A stretch of DNA of 64,000 nucleotides from Flavobacterium sp. SM15 (GCF_022012335.1 NZ_JAKLTO010000001.1:186001-250000), one strand, 5' to 3'; positions 42,659-52,227 are shown, counted from the stretch's first letter. Numbers and translations are program-made. Notes: a model not told the origin generated them from the sequence alone.

Positions 42659-43663
42659 ATGATATTAGTAACCGGCGGAACAGGAATGGTGGGAGCACAT
42701 CTTCTACTGCATTTACTTCAAAACAATGAAGCGGTTCGTGCTATTTACAGAACTCCCGCTTCCTTAGAGAAAACCAAAACGTTTTTCGCTCAAGAGAACC
42801 AATCGTTTCTTTTTGATAAAATTCAATGGATTCAGGCCGATATTCTCGACATTCCCGCTTTAGAAAAAGCTTTCGAAGACATATCCCACGTTTACCATTG
42901 CGCCGCCCTTATTTCTTTTGATCCAAACCACGAGGAACAACTTCGCAAAACCAACATCGAAGGCACCGCCAATATGGTAAATTGTTCCATAGATTTTAGC
43001 GTTAAAAAGTTCTGTTACGTGAGTTCAATTGCCGCTTTGGGCGACACAAAAGAAGGCGAAACCGTTATCACGGAAGAAACAGAATGGAATCCGGAAAAAA
43101 ACCACGGCGATTATGCTCTGAGTAAATTCGGTGCTGAAACCGAAGTGTGGCGTGCTTCCCAAGAAGGACTACAAATAGTTATCGTTAATCCGGGAGTGAT
43201 TTTCGGAACCGGTTTTTACCCGTCCGGAAGCAACGAGCTTTTATGCAAAATTCAGAACGGTTTTCCTTTTTATTCTAAGGGATCCACCGGAATTACTGCC
43301 GTAAACGATGTGGTTAAAATCATGACTTCACTTATGAAGAGTGAAATTCACGGCGAACGTTTTACCGTGGTTTCCGAAAACATGAACCTGCAAGAACTCT
43401 TGTTCACCCTTGCCGATAACCTGCATAAAAAAAGGCCATACATTTATGCACGACCTTATATTACTTCTTTTGCCTGGCGAATGGATTGGCTGATTTCAAA
43501 ATTGTTCTTCAGAGAACGAACTTTTACACGCGCTACGGCTAAATCCTCCCACTCAACAGATATTTACGATAATTCGAAAGTGACTTCCAAATTAAATTAT
43601 ACCTTCCAACCCATGAAAGAATGCCTTGCTATTGTATCGCAGGCGTATCTGAAGGCTCAATAG
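42659..43663 (+). CDS. NAD-dependent epimerase/dehydratase, extended SDR
   Basis: The 334-residue protein begins MILVTGGTGMVGAHLLLHLL, the Rossmann dinucleotide loop. The catalytic residues are in CYVSSIAALG and YALSKFGAE (Tyr and Lys). This resembles dihydroflavonol-reductase-like members of the extended SDR group, usually acting on sugars or sterol-like substrates. Substrate is unknown. The last 35 bases overlap the end of the convergent DUF4296 gene, the longest gene overlap of this kind in the window. Confidence 0.88.
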   Translation: MILVTGGTGMVGAHLLLHLLQNNEAVRAIYRTPASLEKTKTFFAQENQSFLFDKIQWIQADILDIPALEKAFEDISHVYHCAALISFDPNHEEQLRKTNIEGTANMVNCSIDFSVKKFCYVSSIAALGDTKEGETVITEETEWNPEKNHGDYALSKFGAETEVWRASQEGLQIVIVNPGVIFGTGFYPSGSNELLCKIQNGFPFYSKGSTGITAVNDVVKIMTSLMKSEIHGERFTVVSENMNLQELLFTLADNLHKKRPYIYARPYITSFAWRMDWLISKLFFRERTFTRATAKSSHSTDIYDNSKVTSKLNYTFQPMKECLAIVSQAYLKAQ

Positions 43664-44018
43664 GTTTCCCCGTCTGCCCCATAGATGTTTCTCCTAAAGC
43701 TTCTGTTGCTTTTTCTAAACGATGGTAAACCTCCCCATACATTTTCTTATACCGATTCGGATCTGAGGCATAGTATCGATTACTTTTATTAAAAGTAATG
43801 CTATCAATATTGTATTTTTTATAGATCAGCTCGTTAACTTTCACATTGTTCTGATTCATCTTTATCGGATCTACGGTTTCGGCAGACTGCATTACCGTAA
43901 TGTCGTAAAGAATATCAATCATCACATCTTTATCAATTAAGTTTTCCGGTTTTTCTACAGCTTTCTCACTACAAGAAACCATAACAGCCAAACTTAAAAA
44001 TAATAGTAGCTTTTTCAT
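43629..44018 (-). CDS. DUF4296 lipoprotein
   Basis: From ATG at 44018 the protein has 129 residues, with lipoprotein signal MKKLLLFLSLAVMVSC. The DUF4296 core reads PENLIDKDVMIDILYDITVMQSAE, then VNELIYKKYNIDSITFNKSNRYYASDPNRYKKMYGEV, the whole of it helical. The family is restricted to Bacteroidota and unknown in function. It starts one base after the pyrC stop, so it is coupled to pyrC, and shares an operon with the glycosyltransferase upstream. Confidence 0.9.
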   Translation of the reverse strand: MKKLLLFLSLAVMVSCSEKAVEKPENLIDKDVMIDILYDITVMQSAETVDPIKMNQNNVKVNELIYKKYNIDSITFNKSNRYYASDPNRYKKMYGEVYHRLEKATEALGETSMGQTGKPIEPSDTPAIQ

Positions 44019-44019
44019 C

Positions 44020-45357
44020 TTAACGTTCAAATAATAGGCGTTGTCCAAATCGGTCTTCTTTCACTTTTCCATTGGCATATACCAAATGACCGTTTACAAA
44101 GGTATGTGAAATTCGCGATTTAAAATTCGTTCCTTCAAATGGTGACCATCCGCATTTGTAGAGGATATTGTCTTTGTTCACTGTCCAGGGAGCTGTGGTA
44201 TTTACAATGGTTAAATCTGCAAAATAACCTTCTCTGATAAACCCTCTTTTTTCGATTTTGAAAACTTTAGCAGGATTGTGCGCCATTTTCTCCACGATTT
44301 TCTCCACTGAGATTTTTCCTTGAAGATGCGCTTCAAACATTGCCACTACGGCATGCTGTACCAAAGGCCCTCCCGAAGGCGCACTCGTGTAAGGATTTTG
44401 CTTTTCTTCCCAAGTGTGTGGCGCGTGGTCGGTTGCAATTACATCGATGCGATCATCCAATAACGCTTTCCAAAGCCCGTCTTTATCCGCTTGAGTTTTT
44501 ACCGCCGGATTCCACTTAATTAAAGTTCCCTTAGTTTTATAATCTTCGTTGGTAAACCATAAATGGTGTACACAAACTTCGGCCGTGATTTTCTTTTCTT
44601 CTAAAGGAATCTTATTGGTAAACAAATCCGTTTCTTTGGCAGTGGAAAGGTGAAAAATATGTAGACGAGCTCCTGTTTTCTTGGCCAATTCAATTGCTTT
44701 GGAAGACGATAGATAACACGCTTCTTCACTTCGGATCAAATGATGGAATTCCATCGGGATATCATCTCCATACTCCGCTTTGTATTTTTCCAGATTTGCT
44801 TTAATGGTCGCTTCATCTTCACAATGCACGGCGATCAGCATCGAGGTACTGGAGAAGATTTTTTCCAAAACCTCTTCGTTATCCACCAACATATTTCCGG
44901 TAGAAGAACCCAAAAACAACTTAATCCCGGCAACATTACGCGGGTTGGTTTTCAGTACTTCCTCCAAATTGTCGTTGGTTCCTCCCATCATAAACGAATA
45001 ATTCGCATACGAAGATGCCGAAGCAATCTGGTATTTCTGTTCCAACAATTCTTGGGTTACCGCATTGGGAACCGTGTTGGGTTGTTCAATAAACGAAGTG
45101 ATTCCTCCGGCAACCGCCGCTCTGGATTCGGACGCGATATCGCCCTTATGGGTTAAACCCGGTTCACGAAAATGCACCTGATCATCAATAACACCAGGAA
45201 TTAAATAACTTCCTTCTGCATCAACCACCGTAAAATTGGGTTTAACACTGATGCTTTCGGCAATTTCTTTAATAATTTCATTTTCAATCAATACATCGCC
45301 TTCGAAGATAGTACCTTCGTTAACAATTTTTGCGTTTTTTATTAGTGTGTGGTTCAT
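44020..45357 (-). CDS. pyrC: Dihydroorotase
   Basis: The 445-residue amidohydrolase catalyses the third step of pyrimidine synthesis. Metal-site motifs visible are HFREPG (62-67), the Lys of GIKLFLGS, His of IAVHCED, His of LHIFHLSTAKE and Asp of ATDHAPHTWEEK. The first His of the usual HxH is replaced by Gln60 (DDQVHFREP), so one metal site may be altered. DHOase is encoded between a glycosyltransferase (upstream) and a DUF4296 lipoprotein. The operon order is seen in many flavobacteria. Confidence 0.93.
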   Translation of the reverse strand: MNHTLIKNAKIVNEGTIFEGDVLIENEIIKEIAESISVKPNFTVVDAEGSYLIPGVIDDQVHFREPGLTHKGDIASESRAAVAGGITSFIEQPNTVPNAVTQELLEQKYQIASASSYANYSFMMGGTNDNLEEVLKTNPRNVAGIKLFLGSSTGNMLVDNEEVLEKIFSSTSMLIAVHCEDEATIKANLEKYKAEYGDDIPMEFHHLIRSEEACYLSSSKAIELAKKTGARLHIFHLSTAKETDLFTNKIPLEEKKITAEVCVHHLWFTNEDYKTKGTLIKWNPAVKTQADKDGLWKALLDDRIDVIATDHAPHTWEEKQNPYTSAPSGGPLVQHAVVAMFEAHLQGKISVEKIVEKMAHNPAKVFKIEKRGFIREGYFADLTIVNTTAPWTVNKDNILYKCGWSPFEGTNFKSRISHTFVNGHLVYANGKVKEDRFGQRLLFER

Positions 45358-45363
45358 TTGTCG

Positions 45364-46086
45364 TTACAAACGGTTTAGCATTTTTCGTATTCGCAATGAA
45401 ATAACTCCAAAAATGGCTTCCTTAATAATGGAATTACTCATTTTAGACTGTCCTTTGGTTCTATCGGTGAAAATGATAGGCACTTCCACAATCTTAAAGT
45501 GTTTCAAAAACGTACGGTACTTCATTTCAATCTGAAACGCATATCCGATAAATTTTATTCTGTCCAAGCTAATAGTTTCCAACACGTTTCGCTTATAGCA
45601 AACAAAACCGGCTGTGGTATCGTGTATTTTCATACCGGTAATCAGGTTCACGTAAATGGAAGCAAAATAAGACAACAAAACCCTGCTCAAAGGCCAGTTT
45701 ACCACATTCACTCCGGTAATATAACGTGATCCGATTGCCATATCGGCCCCTTCAACACAAGCGTGATAAAGACGCTCCAAATCGGCAGGATTGTGTGAAA
45801 AATCGGCATCCATTTCGAAAATGTATTCAAACTGATGCTCCAAAGCCCATTTGAAGCCATGAACGTAAGCCGTTCCTAAACCTGCTTTCTTTTGCCTTTT
45901 TTCCAAATGCAATTGCTCCGGAAAATCCTTTTGAAGCTCCAACACCTTTTCGGAAGTTCCATCCGGAGAATTATCGTCTACAATCAGCACATGGAAAGGA
46001 GTTGTCAGTGAAAACACTGCATTAACAATACTTTCAATATTTTCAATTTCGTTATAAGTAGGAATGATGACAACACCCTTGGCCAT
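45364..46086 (-). CDS. Polyprenol-phosphate mannosyltransferase-like GT2
   Basis: From ATG at 46086 the protein has 240 residues in the GT-A fold. VVIIPTYNEIENIESIV, VDDNSPDGT and EMDADFSHNPADL mark dolichol-phosphate mannose synthase-type enzymes, which make lipid-linked sugars. It lacks the C-terminal membrane helices of some relatives. The promoter at 46105-46138 supports this start. It heads the glycosyltransferase-pyrC-DUF4296 operon. Confidence 0.9.
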   Translation of the reverse strand: MAKGVVIIPTYNEIENIESIVNAVFSLTTPFHVLIVDDNSPDGTSEKVLELQKDFPEQLHLEKRQKKAGLGTAYVHGFKWALEHQFEYIFEMDADFSHNPADLERLYHACVEGADMAIGSRYITGVNVVNWPLSRVLLSYFASIYVNLITGMKIHDTTAGFVCYKRNVLETISLDRIKFIGYAFQIEMKYRTFLKHFKIVEVPIIFTDRTKGQSKMSNSIIKEAIFGVISLRIRKMLNRL

Positions 46087-46104
46087 TTCGATAAAATTTT
46101 GGTG

Positions 46105-46138
46105 CAAAAATAACGTTTTTCTGCCGACGGTTTCACAA
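46105..46138 (-). promoter_or_regulatory. Promoter of the glycosyltransferase-pyrC-DUF4296 operon
   Basis: Minus strand TTG and TATTTTTG, 23-base spacer, ending 18 bases before the ATG at 46086. Confidence 0.6.
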
Positions 46139-46266
46139 TAAAATTATAATAAAAATACAATCAATGTATACAATTGCAATTTTAAAGTACCGTTTTTTCC
46201 GAATTTTATTTTCCATCAATTCAAAATGTACGTTTGCCACTAAAATTTAGTATTTTTACCCTCGAA

Positions 46267-46932
46267 ATGATGGATTTAATTTTAAACGAACGAATCACAG
46301 AAAGTAAGGATTGGGCAACGATCCTGTTTGTACTGTGCTTTTCCTTGATTGCAGTTAACAGAGCGATTTTCGAAGTGCGTTTTGTAGAATTCATGCGCTT
46401 AGGGATTTCAGACAAATACCTGAAAATCTATAAAGACAGCGGCAATATGCAGAGCTGGTTTACCATTTCAATGTTTGTGGTTCAGTTGATTTCCTTTGCT
46501 TTTTTAATCCAACTAACCTTAAGTGTATTCGGAATTACTACCAAAACCAACTGGATTACCTTTATTCAAATCGTTACGCTTTTGGGCGTTTTCATCCTCT
46601 CAAAATACTTAGTGGAAAAAATTATCGCCACCACTTTTAGCATTGAAGAATTTAACGAACAGTTTAATTTACAAAAAGTTAACTACCGAACTTATATAGG
46701 AATGTTGATCTTGCCGATCAATTTATTTCTTTTCTACAATGATTTTTTATCAAAAACACTAATTCTAAGTCTTATCGCTATCATTTTGATAATAAACATG
46801 ATAACTTATTTCTTTTCATTAAAAAATTATCAAAACTTAATCCTGAGTAAGTTCTTTTATTTTATTTTGTATCTTTGCGCACTTGAAATAGCGCCCTATT
46901 ATTTCATGTATTATTTGTTTACGAAAAATTAA
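46267..46932 (+). CDS. DUF4271 membrane protein
   Basis: The 221-residue protein starts at ATG 46267 or the next ATG. It has about seven transmembrane helices (first near 16-34 and last near 195-215) and the DUF4271 features RFVEFMRLGISDKYLKIYKD and FNEQFNLQKVNYRTYIGMLILPINL. The family is found in Bacteroidota next to hemD, as here (24-base gap). The function is unknown. Confidence 0.88.
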   Translation: MMDLILNERITESKDWATILFVLCFSLIAVNRAIFEVRFVEFMRLGISDKYLKIYKDSGNMQSWFTISMFVVQLISFAFLIQLTLSVFGITTKTNWITFIQIVTLLGVFILSKYLVEKIIATTFSIEEFNEQFNLQKVNYRTYIGMLILPINLFLFYNDFLSKTLILSLIAIILIINMITYFFSLKNYQNLILSKFFYFILYLCALEIAPYYFMYYLFTKN

Positions 46933-46956
46933 AATAATAGAATTTTTTTTCAAATT

Positions 46957-47715
46957 ATGAAAGTGAAAACGATCTTGGTTTCGCAACCAGAGCCTAAAGT
47001 GGACAATTCTCCATACTTCGAGCTTCAGCAAAAACTGAAAATCAAAATCGACTTTAGACCATTTATTCACGTTGAGGGCGTTCCTGCCAAAGAGGTACGA
47101 GCACAAAAAATCGACTTAAATAATTTCACGGCTATTATTTTAACCAGCAAAAACTCTGTGGATCATTTCTTTAGAGTTGCCGAGGAAATGCGTTATAAAG
47201 TACCTGAAGATTTAAAATATTTCTGCCAGTCGGAAGCTATTGCATTTTACCTTCAGAAATATGTGGTGTACAGAAAACGTAAAATTTATGTTGGTCAGAA
47301 AGACTTTGTCGATTTGTCGCCACTGATTAAAAAGTACAAAGACGAAAAATTCCTTTTACCTTCTTCGGATCAGTTAAATGCTGATGTACCACAAACCTTA
47401 AACGGATTGAAAGTAAACTGGATTCCAGGAACTTTTTACAGAACAGTAATGAGTGATCTTTCAGATCTAGCCGATGTTTATTACGATGTTTTGGCCTTTT
47501 TCAGCCCGACTGGAATCAAATCATTATTTAAAAACTTCCCTGACTTTGTACAAAACAACACCCGAATTGCTGTTTTTGGAAGCACCACTCAAAAAGAAGC
47601 TTTAGAACACGGTTTACGTGTAGACATCATGGCTCCAACACCGGAAACCCCATCGATGACCATGGCATTAGAAAAATACATTGTTAAAGCAAACAAAGAA
47701 TCAAAGGACAAATAA
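46957..47715 (+). CDS. hemD: Uroporphyrinogen-III synthase
   Basis: The 252-residue protein has the bilobed HemD fold. N-terminal VKTILVSQPEP and IILTSKNSVDHFF resemble the family; the second lobe has LLPSSDQLNADVPQTL, YDVLAFFSPTGIKSLF and RIAVFGSTTQKEALEHGL. It cyclises hydroxymethylbilane in haem synthesis. The sequence is divergent, as HemD usually is, so the call rests on pattern and the conserved DUF4271-hemD pairing. Confidence 0.9.
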   Translation: MKVKTILVSQPEPKVDNSPYFELQQKLKIKIDFRPFIHVEGVPAKEVRAQKIDLNNFTAIILTSKNSVDHFFRVAEEMRYKVPEDLKYFCQSEAIAFYLQKYVVYRKRKIYVGQKDFVDLSPLIKKYKDEKFLLPSSDQLNADVPQTLNGLKVNWIPGTFYRTVMSDLSDLADVYYDVLAFFSPTGIKSLFKNFPDFVQNNTRIAVFGSTTQKEALEHGLRVDIMAPTPETPSMTMALEKYIVKANKESKDK

Positions 47716-47733
47716 AACTACTCTTTATAAACA

Positions 47734-47759
47734 AAAACAGCTTTCGGGCTGTTTTTTTA
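47734..47759 (+). terminator. Terminator of DUF4271-hemD
   Basis: AACAGC and GCTGTT pair around a TTTCG-type loop and are followed by seven T, 18 bases past the stop. Confidence 0.7.
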
Positions 47760-47780
47760 TGTCTTAGAAACACTAAAAAG

Positions 47781-47810
47781 AAAAGGCTGTTCGTCTGAAC
47801 AGCCTTTTTA
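47781..47810 (-). terminator. Terminator of pckA (perfect inverted repeat)
   Basis: AAAAGGCTGTTC / GAACAGCCTTTT with a four-base loop, 18 bases past the pckA stop. It could work in both directions. Confidence 0.8.
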
Positions 47811-47828
47811 TTCTAACAGAATTTGATC

Positions 47829-49442
47829 TTACAATTGAGGACCCGCTTTCACAAGGTTTTTACCTTCTTCGTTGTCTGTGTACTGAACGAAGTTGCTGAT
47901 AAAACGCTGCGCCAAATCCGTAGCTTTTGCAGTCCATTCAGAAGCATCTGCATACGTATTTCTCGGATCAAGAATTTCAGTATTTACCCCTTCTAAAGCC
48001 GTTGGCACTTCTAAGTTGAAGATAGGAACGATTTGAGTTGATGCTTTCTCTAAAGAACCATCTAAGATTCTGTCGATGATCGCACGGGTATCTTTAATAG
48101 AAATACGTTTTCCAGTACCGTTCCAACCTGTATTTACCATATATGCTGTAGCATTATGCTCTTCCATTTTCTTCACAAGTTCCTCACCGTATTTAGTTGG
48201 GTGCAAACATAAAAATGCTTTTCCAAAACAAGCAGAGAACGTAGGCTCAGGCTGAGTCACTCCTCTTTCAGTACCTGCTAATTTTGCAGTAAATCCGGAA
48301 AGGAAGAAGTATTTGGTTTGCTCCGGAGTCAATTTAGAAACTGGAGGCATAACTCCAAAAGCATCCGCAGTCAAGAAGATTACTTTAGAAGCATGACCCG
48401 CTTTTGAAACCGGTTTTACAATATTTTCGATGTGATCAATTGGGTAGGAAACACGAGTATTTTGAGTAACCGAACCGTCTTTAAAGTCGATGATTCCGTT
48501 AGCATCAAGAGTAACATTTTCTAATAATGCATCTTTTTTGATGGCTCCGAAAATATCCGGCTCGTTTTCTTTACTTAAATCGATGGTTTTAGCGTAACAT
48601 CCTCCTTCGAAGTTGAACACTCCGTCATTGTCCCATCCGTGCTCGTCGTCTCCGATTAATTCACGTTTTGGATCAGTAGACAAAGTGGTTTTACCCGTTC
48701 CTGATAATCCGAAGAAAACCGCAACATCACCATCTTTTCCTTTATTGGCCGAACAGTGCATAGAAGCAATCCCTTTCAATGGAAGGTAGTAGTTCATCAT
48801 AGAGAACAACCCTTTTTTCATTTCACCACCGTACCAAGTACCACCAATCAACTGGATTTTCTCAGTAAGATTGAACGCAATATACACTTCAGAATTTAAT
48901 CCATGAGCTGCGTAATCTTTGAAGCTTGTTTTAGAAGCGTTCATTACGATGAAATCCGGCTCACCGAAATTCTCTAATTCAGCTTCCGTTGGACGAATGA
49001 ACATATTTTTCACGAAATGTGCCTGCCAAGCCACTTCCATGATAAAACGCACTTTTAAACGCGTGTCTTCATTAGCGCCACAAAACGCATCCACTACATA
49101 TAATTTTTTTCCTGAAAGTTGGTTAACCGTAGTCTCTTTTAAAGCATTCCAAGTATCCTGAGAAATCGCTTTGTTATCGTTAACCGCTTTTTCCGAAGTC
49201 CACCAGATGGTATCTTTGGTTACATCGTCTTTTACAATATATTTATCTTTAGGAGATCTTCCGGTAAATACGCCCGTCATTACATTAACTGCCCCAAGTT
49301 CAGACAATTGCCCTTTTTCAAAACCCTCCAAAGCAGGATTTAACTCTTCATTGTATAAGAAATCATACGATGGATTATAAATAACCTCAACCGTATTATT
49401 AATACCGTATTTCTCTAATGAAATTGTTTTGGTAACATTCAT
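47829..49442 (-). CDS. pckA: Phosphoenolpyruvate carboxykinase (ATP)
   Basis: The 537-residue enzyme converts oxaloacetate and ATP to PEP at the entry of gluconeogenesis. The kinase loop is [12 protein letters not shown], the metal/substrate loop [13 protein letters not shown], and [15 protein letters not shown] sits near residues 55-70. RVSYPIDHI completes the pattern. Length is usual. A -7 box lies 29 bases upstream. It is monocistronic, with a strong terminator. Confidence 0.97.
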   Translation of the reverse strand: MNVTKTISLEKYGINNTVEVIYNPSYDFLYNEELNPALEGFEKGQLSELGAVNVMTGVFTGRSPKDKYIVKDDVTKDTIWWTSEKAVNDNKAISQDTWNALKETTVNQLSGKKLYVVDAFCGANEDTRLKVRFIMEVAWQAHFVKNMFIRPTEAELENFGEPDFIVMNASKTSFKDYAAHGLNSEVYIAFNLTEKIQLIGGTWYGGEMKKGLFSMMNYYLPLKGIASMHCSANKGKDGDVAVFFGLSGTGKTTLSTDPKRELIGDDEHGWDNDGVFNFEGGCYAKTIDLSKENEPDIFGAIKKDALLENVTLDANGIIDFKDGSVTQNTRVSYPIDHIENIVKPVSKAGHASKVIFLTADAFGVMPPVSKLTPEQTKYFFLSGFTAKLAGTERGVTQPEPTFSACFGKAFLCLHPTKYGEELVKKMEEHNATAYMVNTGWNGTGKRISIKDTRAIIDRILDGSLEKASTQIVPIFNLEVPTALEGVNTEILDPRNTYADASEWTAKATDLAQRFISNFVQYTDNEEGKNLVKAGPQL

Positions 49443-49471
49443 AAAGTGTTGTTTGTTTGTTTTTAAGAACG

Positions 49472-49479
49472 CAAAAATA
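49472..49479 (-). promoter_or_regulatory. -7 box of pckA
   Basis: TATTTTTG on the minus strand. No -33 TTG at a normal distance, which is compatible with activator control of gluconeogenesis. Confidence 0.45.
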
Positions 49480-49513
49480 AAAATTTAATTTTAGATATAT
49501 TTTTTTTAACCAA

Positions 49514-49903
49514 TTATTCTGCTTTTTTTCCCAGAATTTTAGCAAAAAGAACCACCCAGCCTGCAATGAGAAACAATCCGCCAATTGGTGTTATCGGACC
49601 GATAAATTTTGTTGCAATACCGGTTAATGAAGCTGTAGAAAGCAGGTAAATCGATCCTGAAAAAAACAACACTCCAAGAATGATCAACCTGAAGATCAAA
49701 AGCTTGCCTTTTTCCGAAAGCAATGCCGTAGTCCCAATAAAAAGCAGAAACAAGGCGTGGTACATCTGATATTTCACTCCGGTTTCAAAAGTAGCCAGCT
49801 GATTTTCATCCAAAACCGCCTTGAGCCCATGGGCGCCGAAAGCCCCTAAAACAATTGCGAAAGCTCCAATCAATGCAGCCGACGCTATAATTTTCCTATC
49901 CAT
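49514..49903 (-). CDS. DUF423 membrane protein
   Basis: The 129-residue protein has four helices and the DUF423 (YgdD) pattern: GAFAIVLGAFGAHGLKAVL, ATFETGVKYQMYHALFLL, and TPIGGLFLIAGWVVLF. The function is unknown. It ends 71 bases upstream of the pckA ATG on the same strand and may be co-transcribed only weakly, given the pckA -7 box between them. Confidence 0.92.
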   Translation of the reverse strand: MDRKIIASAALIGAFAIVLGAFGAHGLKAVLDENQLATFETGVKYQMYHALFLLFIGTTALLSEKGKLLIFRLIILGVLFFSGSIYLLSTASLTGIATKFIGPITPIGGLFLIAGWVVLFAKILGKKAE

Positions 49904-50028
49904 ATCTTAAAATAATTTCAAAGGTAAGATTATTTTAAAACGTTAAATAATGAAACTTAACTCCTTTTCTGTTTCGTAAGAATATAACAAATTAGTATTT
50001 TCGTAAACTTTTTAAAACAACACTCAAA

Positions 50029-51381
50029 ATGAGAAACATATTGATTATTGGAGCAGGCCGTTCTGCTTCTTCGCTTATAAAATATTTGCTGAACAAATCC
50101 GATGCTGAAAACCTACATCTGACCATTGGAGATTTATCGCTAGAACTGGCCGAGCGCAAAACCAATAATCACAAAAACGCAACGGCAATTCAACTGGATA
50201 TTGCTAATGTGGAACAGCGTCAGGCGGAAATCCAAAAAGCCGACATTGTAATCTCTATGTTACCCGCTTTCATGCACATTGATGTGGCAAAAGACTGTAT
50301 TGCATTCAAAAAGCACATGGTAACCGCTTCTTATATTTCCGATGCGATGCAGGCCTTGGACGAAGAAGTTAGAGCCAACAATCTGGTTTTCATGAACGAA
50401 ATCGGTTTGGATCCCGGGATCGACCACATGAGTGCCATGAAAATTTTAGATGAAATTCGTGAAGAAGGCGGAAAAATGATTTTGTTCGAATCGTTCTGTG
50501 GTGGTTTAGTAGCCCCGGAATCCGACAACAATCTTTGGAACTACAAATTTACCTGGAACCCTAGAAATGTGGTATTGGCCGGACAAGGCGGTGCTGCAAA
50601 ATTCATTCAGGAAGGCACCTATAAATACATTCCGTACCATAAATTATTTAGAAGAACGGAGTTTTTGGAAGTGGAAGGTTATGGCCGATTTGAAGGCTAC
50701 GCCAACCGCGACTCTTTAAAATACAGAAGCATTTACGGGTTAGACGATGCATTAACCGTTTACAGAGGAACCATTCGCCGTGTTGGGTATTCCAAAGCTT
50801 GGGATATGTTTGTTCAATTAGGAATGACCGACGATACTTATGCAATTGACGACTCAGAAACGATGAGTTACCGTGAATTCGTGAATCTGTTCTTACCTTA
50901 CCACCCTACTGATTCGGTTGAAATCAAATTACGTCATCAGCTAAAAATCGATCAGGACGATGTAATGTGGGACAAATTATTAGAGCTAGACTTGTTCAAT
51001 CCGAATAAAATAATTGGTCTAAAACACGCAACTCCGGCACAGATTCTAGAAAAAATCCTAACAGACAGCTGGACTTTGGAGCCACACGACAAAGACATGA
51101 TCGTAATGTACCACAAATTCGGTTACGAATTAAACGGCGAGAAAAAACAAATTGATTCTACTATGGTTTGCATCGGAGACGATCAAACATACACCGCTAT
51201 GGCAAAAACCGTTGGTTTACCAGTAGCGATGGCCACTTTACAGATTCTGAACGGCAACATCAAAACTCCTGGCGTTCAACTTCCGATCAAAAAAGAAGTT
51301 TACGAGCCAATTTTAAAGGAACTGGAAGAATACGGAGTGATTTTCACTGAAAAACAAGTAATTTACAAAGGTTACAAATAA
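50029..51381 (+). CDS. Saccharopine dehydrogenase family protein
   Basis: The 450-residue protein has an N-terminal Rossmann loop ILIIGAGRSASSLIKYLL, DIVISMLPAFMHIDVAKDCI, and NEIGLDPGIDHMSAMKI, matching the glutamate-forming saccharopine dehydrogenase (LYS9-like). It would split saccharopine to glutamate and aminoadipate semialdehyde in lysine breakdown. Related enzymes reduce carboxynorspermidine, but those have other motifs. No second pathway gene is adjacent, but an Lrp regulator lies downstream and GCDH at 17352. Confidence 0.88.
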   Translation: MRNILIIGAGRSASSLIKYLLNKSDAENLHLTIGDLSLELAERKTNNHKNATAIQLDIANVEQRQAEIQKADIVISMLPAFMHIDVAKDCIAFKKHMVTASYISDAMQALDEEVRANNLVFMNEIGLDPGIDHMSAMKILDEIREEGGKMILFESFCGGLVAPESDNNLWNYKFTWNPRNVVLAGQGGAAKFIQEGTYKYIPYHKLFRRTEFLEVEGYGRFEGYANRDSLKYRSIYGLDDALTVYRGTIRRVGYSKAWDMFVQLGMTDDTYAIDDSETMSYREFVNLFLPYHPTDSVEIKLRHQLKIDQDDVMWDKLLELDLFNPNKIIGLKHATPAQILEKILTDSWTLEPHDKDMIVMYHKFGYELNGEKKQIDSTMVCIGDDQTYTAMAKTVGLPVAMATLQILNGNIKTPGVQLPIKKEVYEPILKELEEYGVIFTEKQVIYKGYK

Positions 51382-51382
51382 T

Positions 51383-51410
51383 AAAAAGTCCCGCCTAAAG
51401 CGGGACTTTT
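51383..51410 (+). terminator. Terminator of the saccharopine dehydrogenase gene
   Basis: AAAAGTCCCGC / GCGGGACTTTT, 11-base stem and five-base loop, two bases past the stop codon. It may also serve the convergent gene at 51423. Confidence 0.85.
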
Positions 51411-51422
51411 CAATAACTAACA

Positions 51423-52088
51423 CTAACTTACCTCTACTTTAGGTTTCTGCTTATTGATTTCGTCCTGCAGCTGACGACGAAGCTTTTGTTCTCTTTCTAT
51501 GGCATTTCTTTTGAAGGTTTCAAACTCATCTTCCAGATCACACAAAAGACCCTTGGAATTTTGAGTAATCTCATTTGCTTTTTTAAATCTTCGGGTTAGA
51601 AAACCTACTGCAATAACTAAGGTCAAAACCAACGACCACATTATAGCATGATACAAATCTTTGGAAACATTTACACCTAAAAGTGCAATTTCTCCACCAC
51701 CTTTACTGATTTCCGATAATTTTGATTGCGCATTATGGTGCTCCGATTTCAATTGTTCAAATTCAGAATTTTTCTTTTCCAGAGCTGATTTCAAACTTCC
51801 CAATTCATTTTCAGACTTGGAGATGAAGGCTAAAAAATCGGCGCGCAATTCTTCCAATGAAGCTTTCTTCACCAATTTAACATCGTTATAATCCTTAGAA
51901 GTTTGAAGAAGATAATTAATCTGATTCTCCACGGTAGTTTTCGAAACAGGTTTTTCCTGAACCGTTTCGATGGTTTTTCCTGGCATGGCAATCAAAGTTT
52001 GCAGCGACAACAGCGCTACGAAACCCATTTTTAAGTTAAGTCTTTTCATTTTACCAGATTTTGGGGTTGCTGTGTAATTTGATTTCAT
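51423..52088 (-). CDS. Exported coiled-coil protein with C-terminal membrane helix, unknown
   Basis: The frame encodes 221 residues, but an internal ATG at 52049 gives a better signal sequence (MKRLNLKMGFVALLSLQTLI) and 208 residues. After the signal comes a helical coiled coil (about 55-135 of the long form, ALEKKNSEFEQLKSEHHNAQ), then a hydrophobic helix (about 148-168) and a basic, second coiled segment ending KQKPKVEVS. The topology suggests periplasmic coil, one span and a cytoplasmic coil. I do not recognise a family. It diverges from the Lrp gene across a short palindrome. Confidence 0.72.
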   Translation of the reverse strand: MKSNYTATPKSGKMKRLNLKMGFVALLSLQTLIAMPGKTIETVQEKPVSKTTVENQINYLLQTSKDYNDVKLVKKASLEELRADFLAFISKSENELGSLKSALEKKNSEFEQLKSEHHNAQSKLSEISKGGGEIALLGVNVSKDLYHAIMWSLVLTLVIAVGFLTRRFKKANEITQNSKGLLCDLEDEFETFKRNAIEREQKLRRQLQDEINKQKPKVEVS

Positions 52089-52095
52089 GGTTATA

Positions 52096-52108
52096 CGTTA
52101 TAATAACG
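52096..52108. promoter_or_regulatory. Palindrome CGTTATAATAACG, possible operator
   Basis: A perfect 13-base inverted repeat eight bases upstream of the gene at 52088, in the region shared with the divergent Lrp gene. It could be an Lrp or other regulator site, but a single AT-rich palindrome may be chance. Confidence 0.35.
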
Positions 52109-52227
52109 CACTTGCCTTTATTTAATAGATGCGTAATTATTTACACATTTAAAAATTTTTAACTTTTAACAAAAAATTATCATTATATTTAAACCAAAAA
52201 ACAACAACACCTTTCACATTATTAAAA

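Noticed and set aside
50029..51381. Carboxynorspermidine dehydrogenase, which would link to the polyamine operon
   Set aside because: The NEIGLDPGIDHM and LPAFMHIDVA motifs fit glutamate-forming saccharopine dehydrogenase better, and the gene is 25 kb from the operon.
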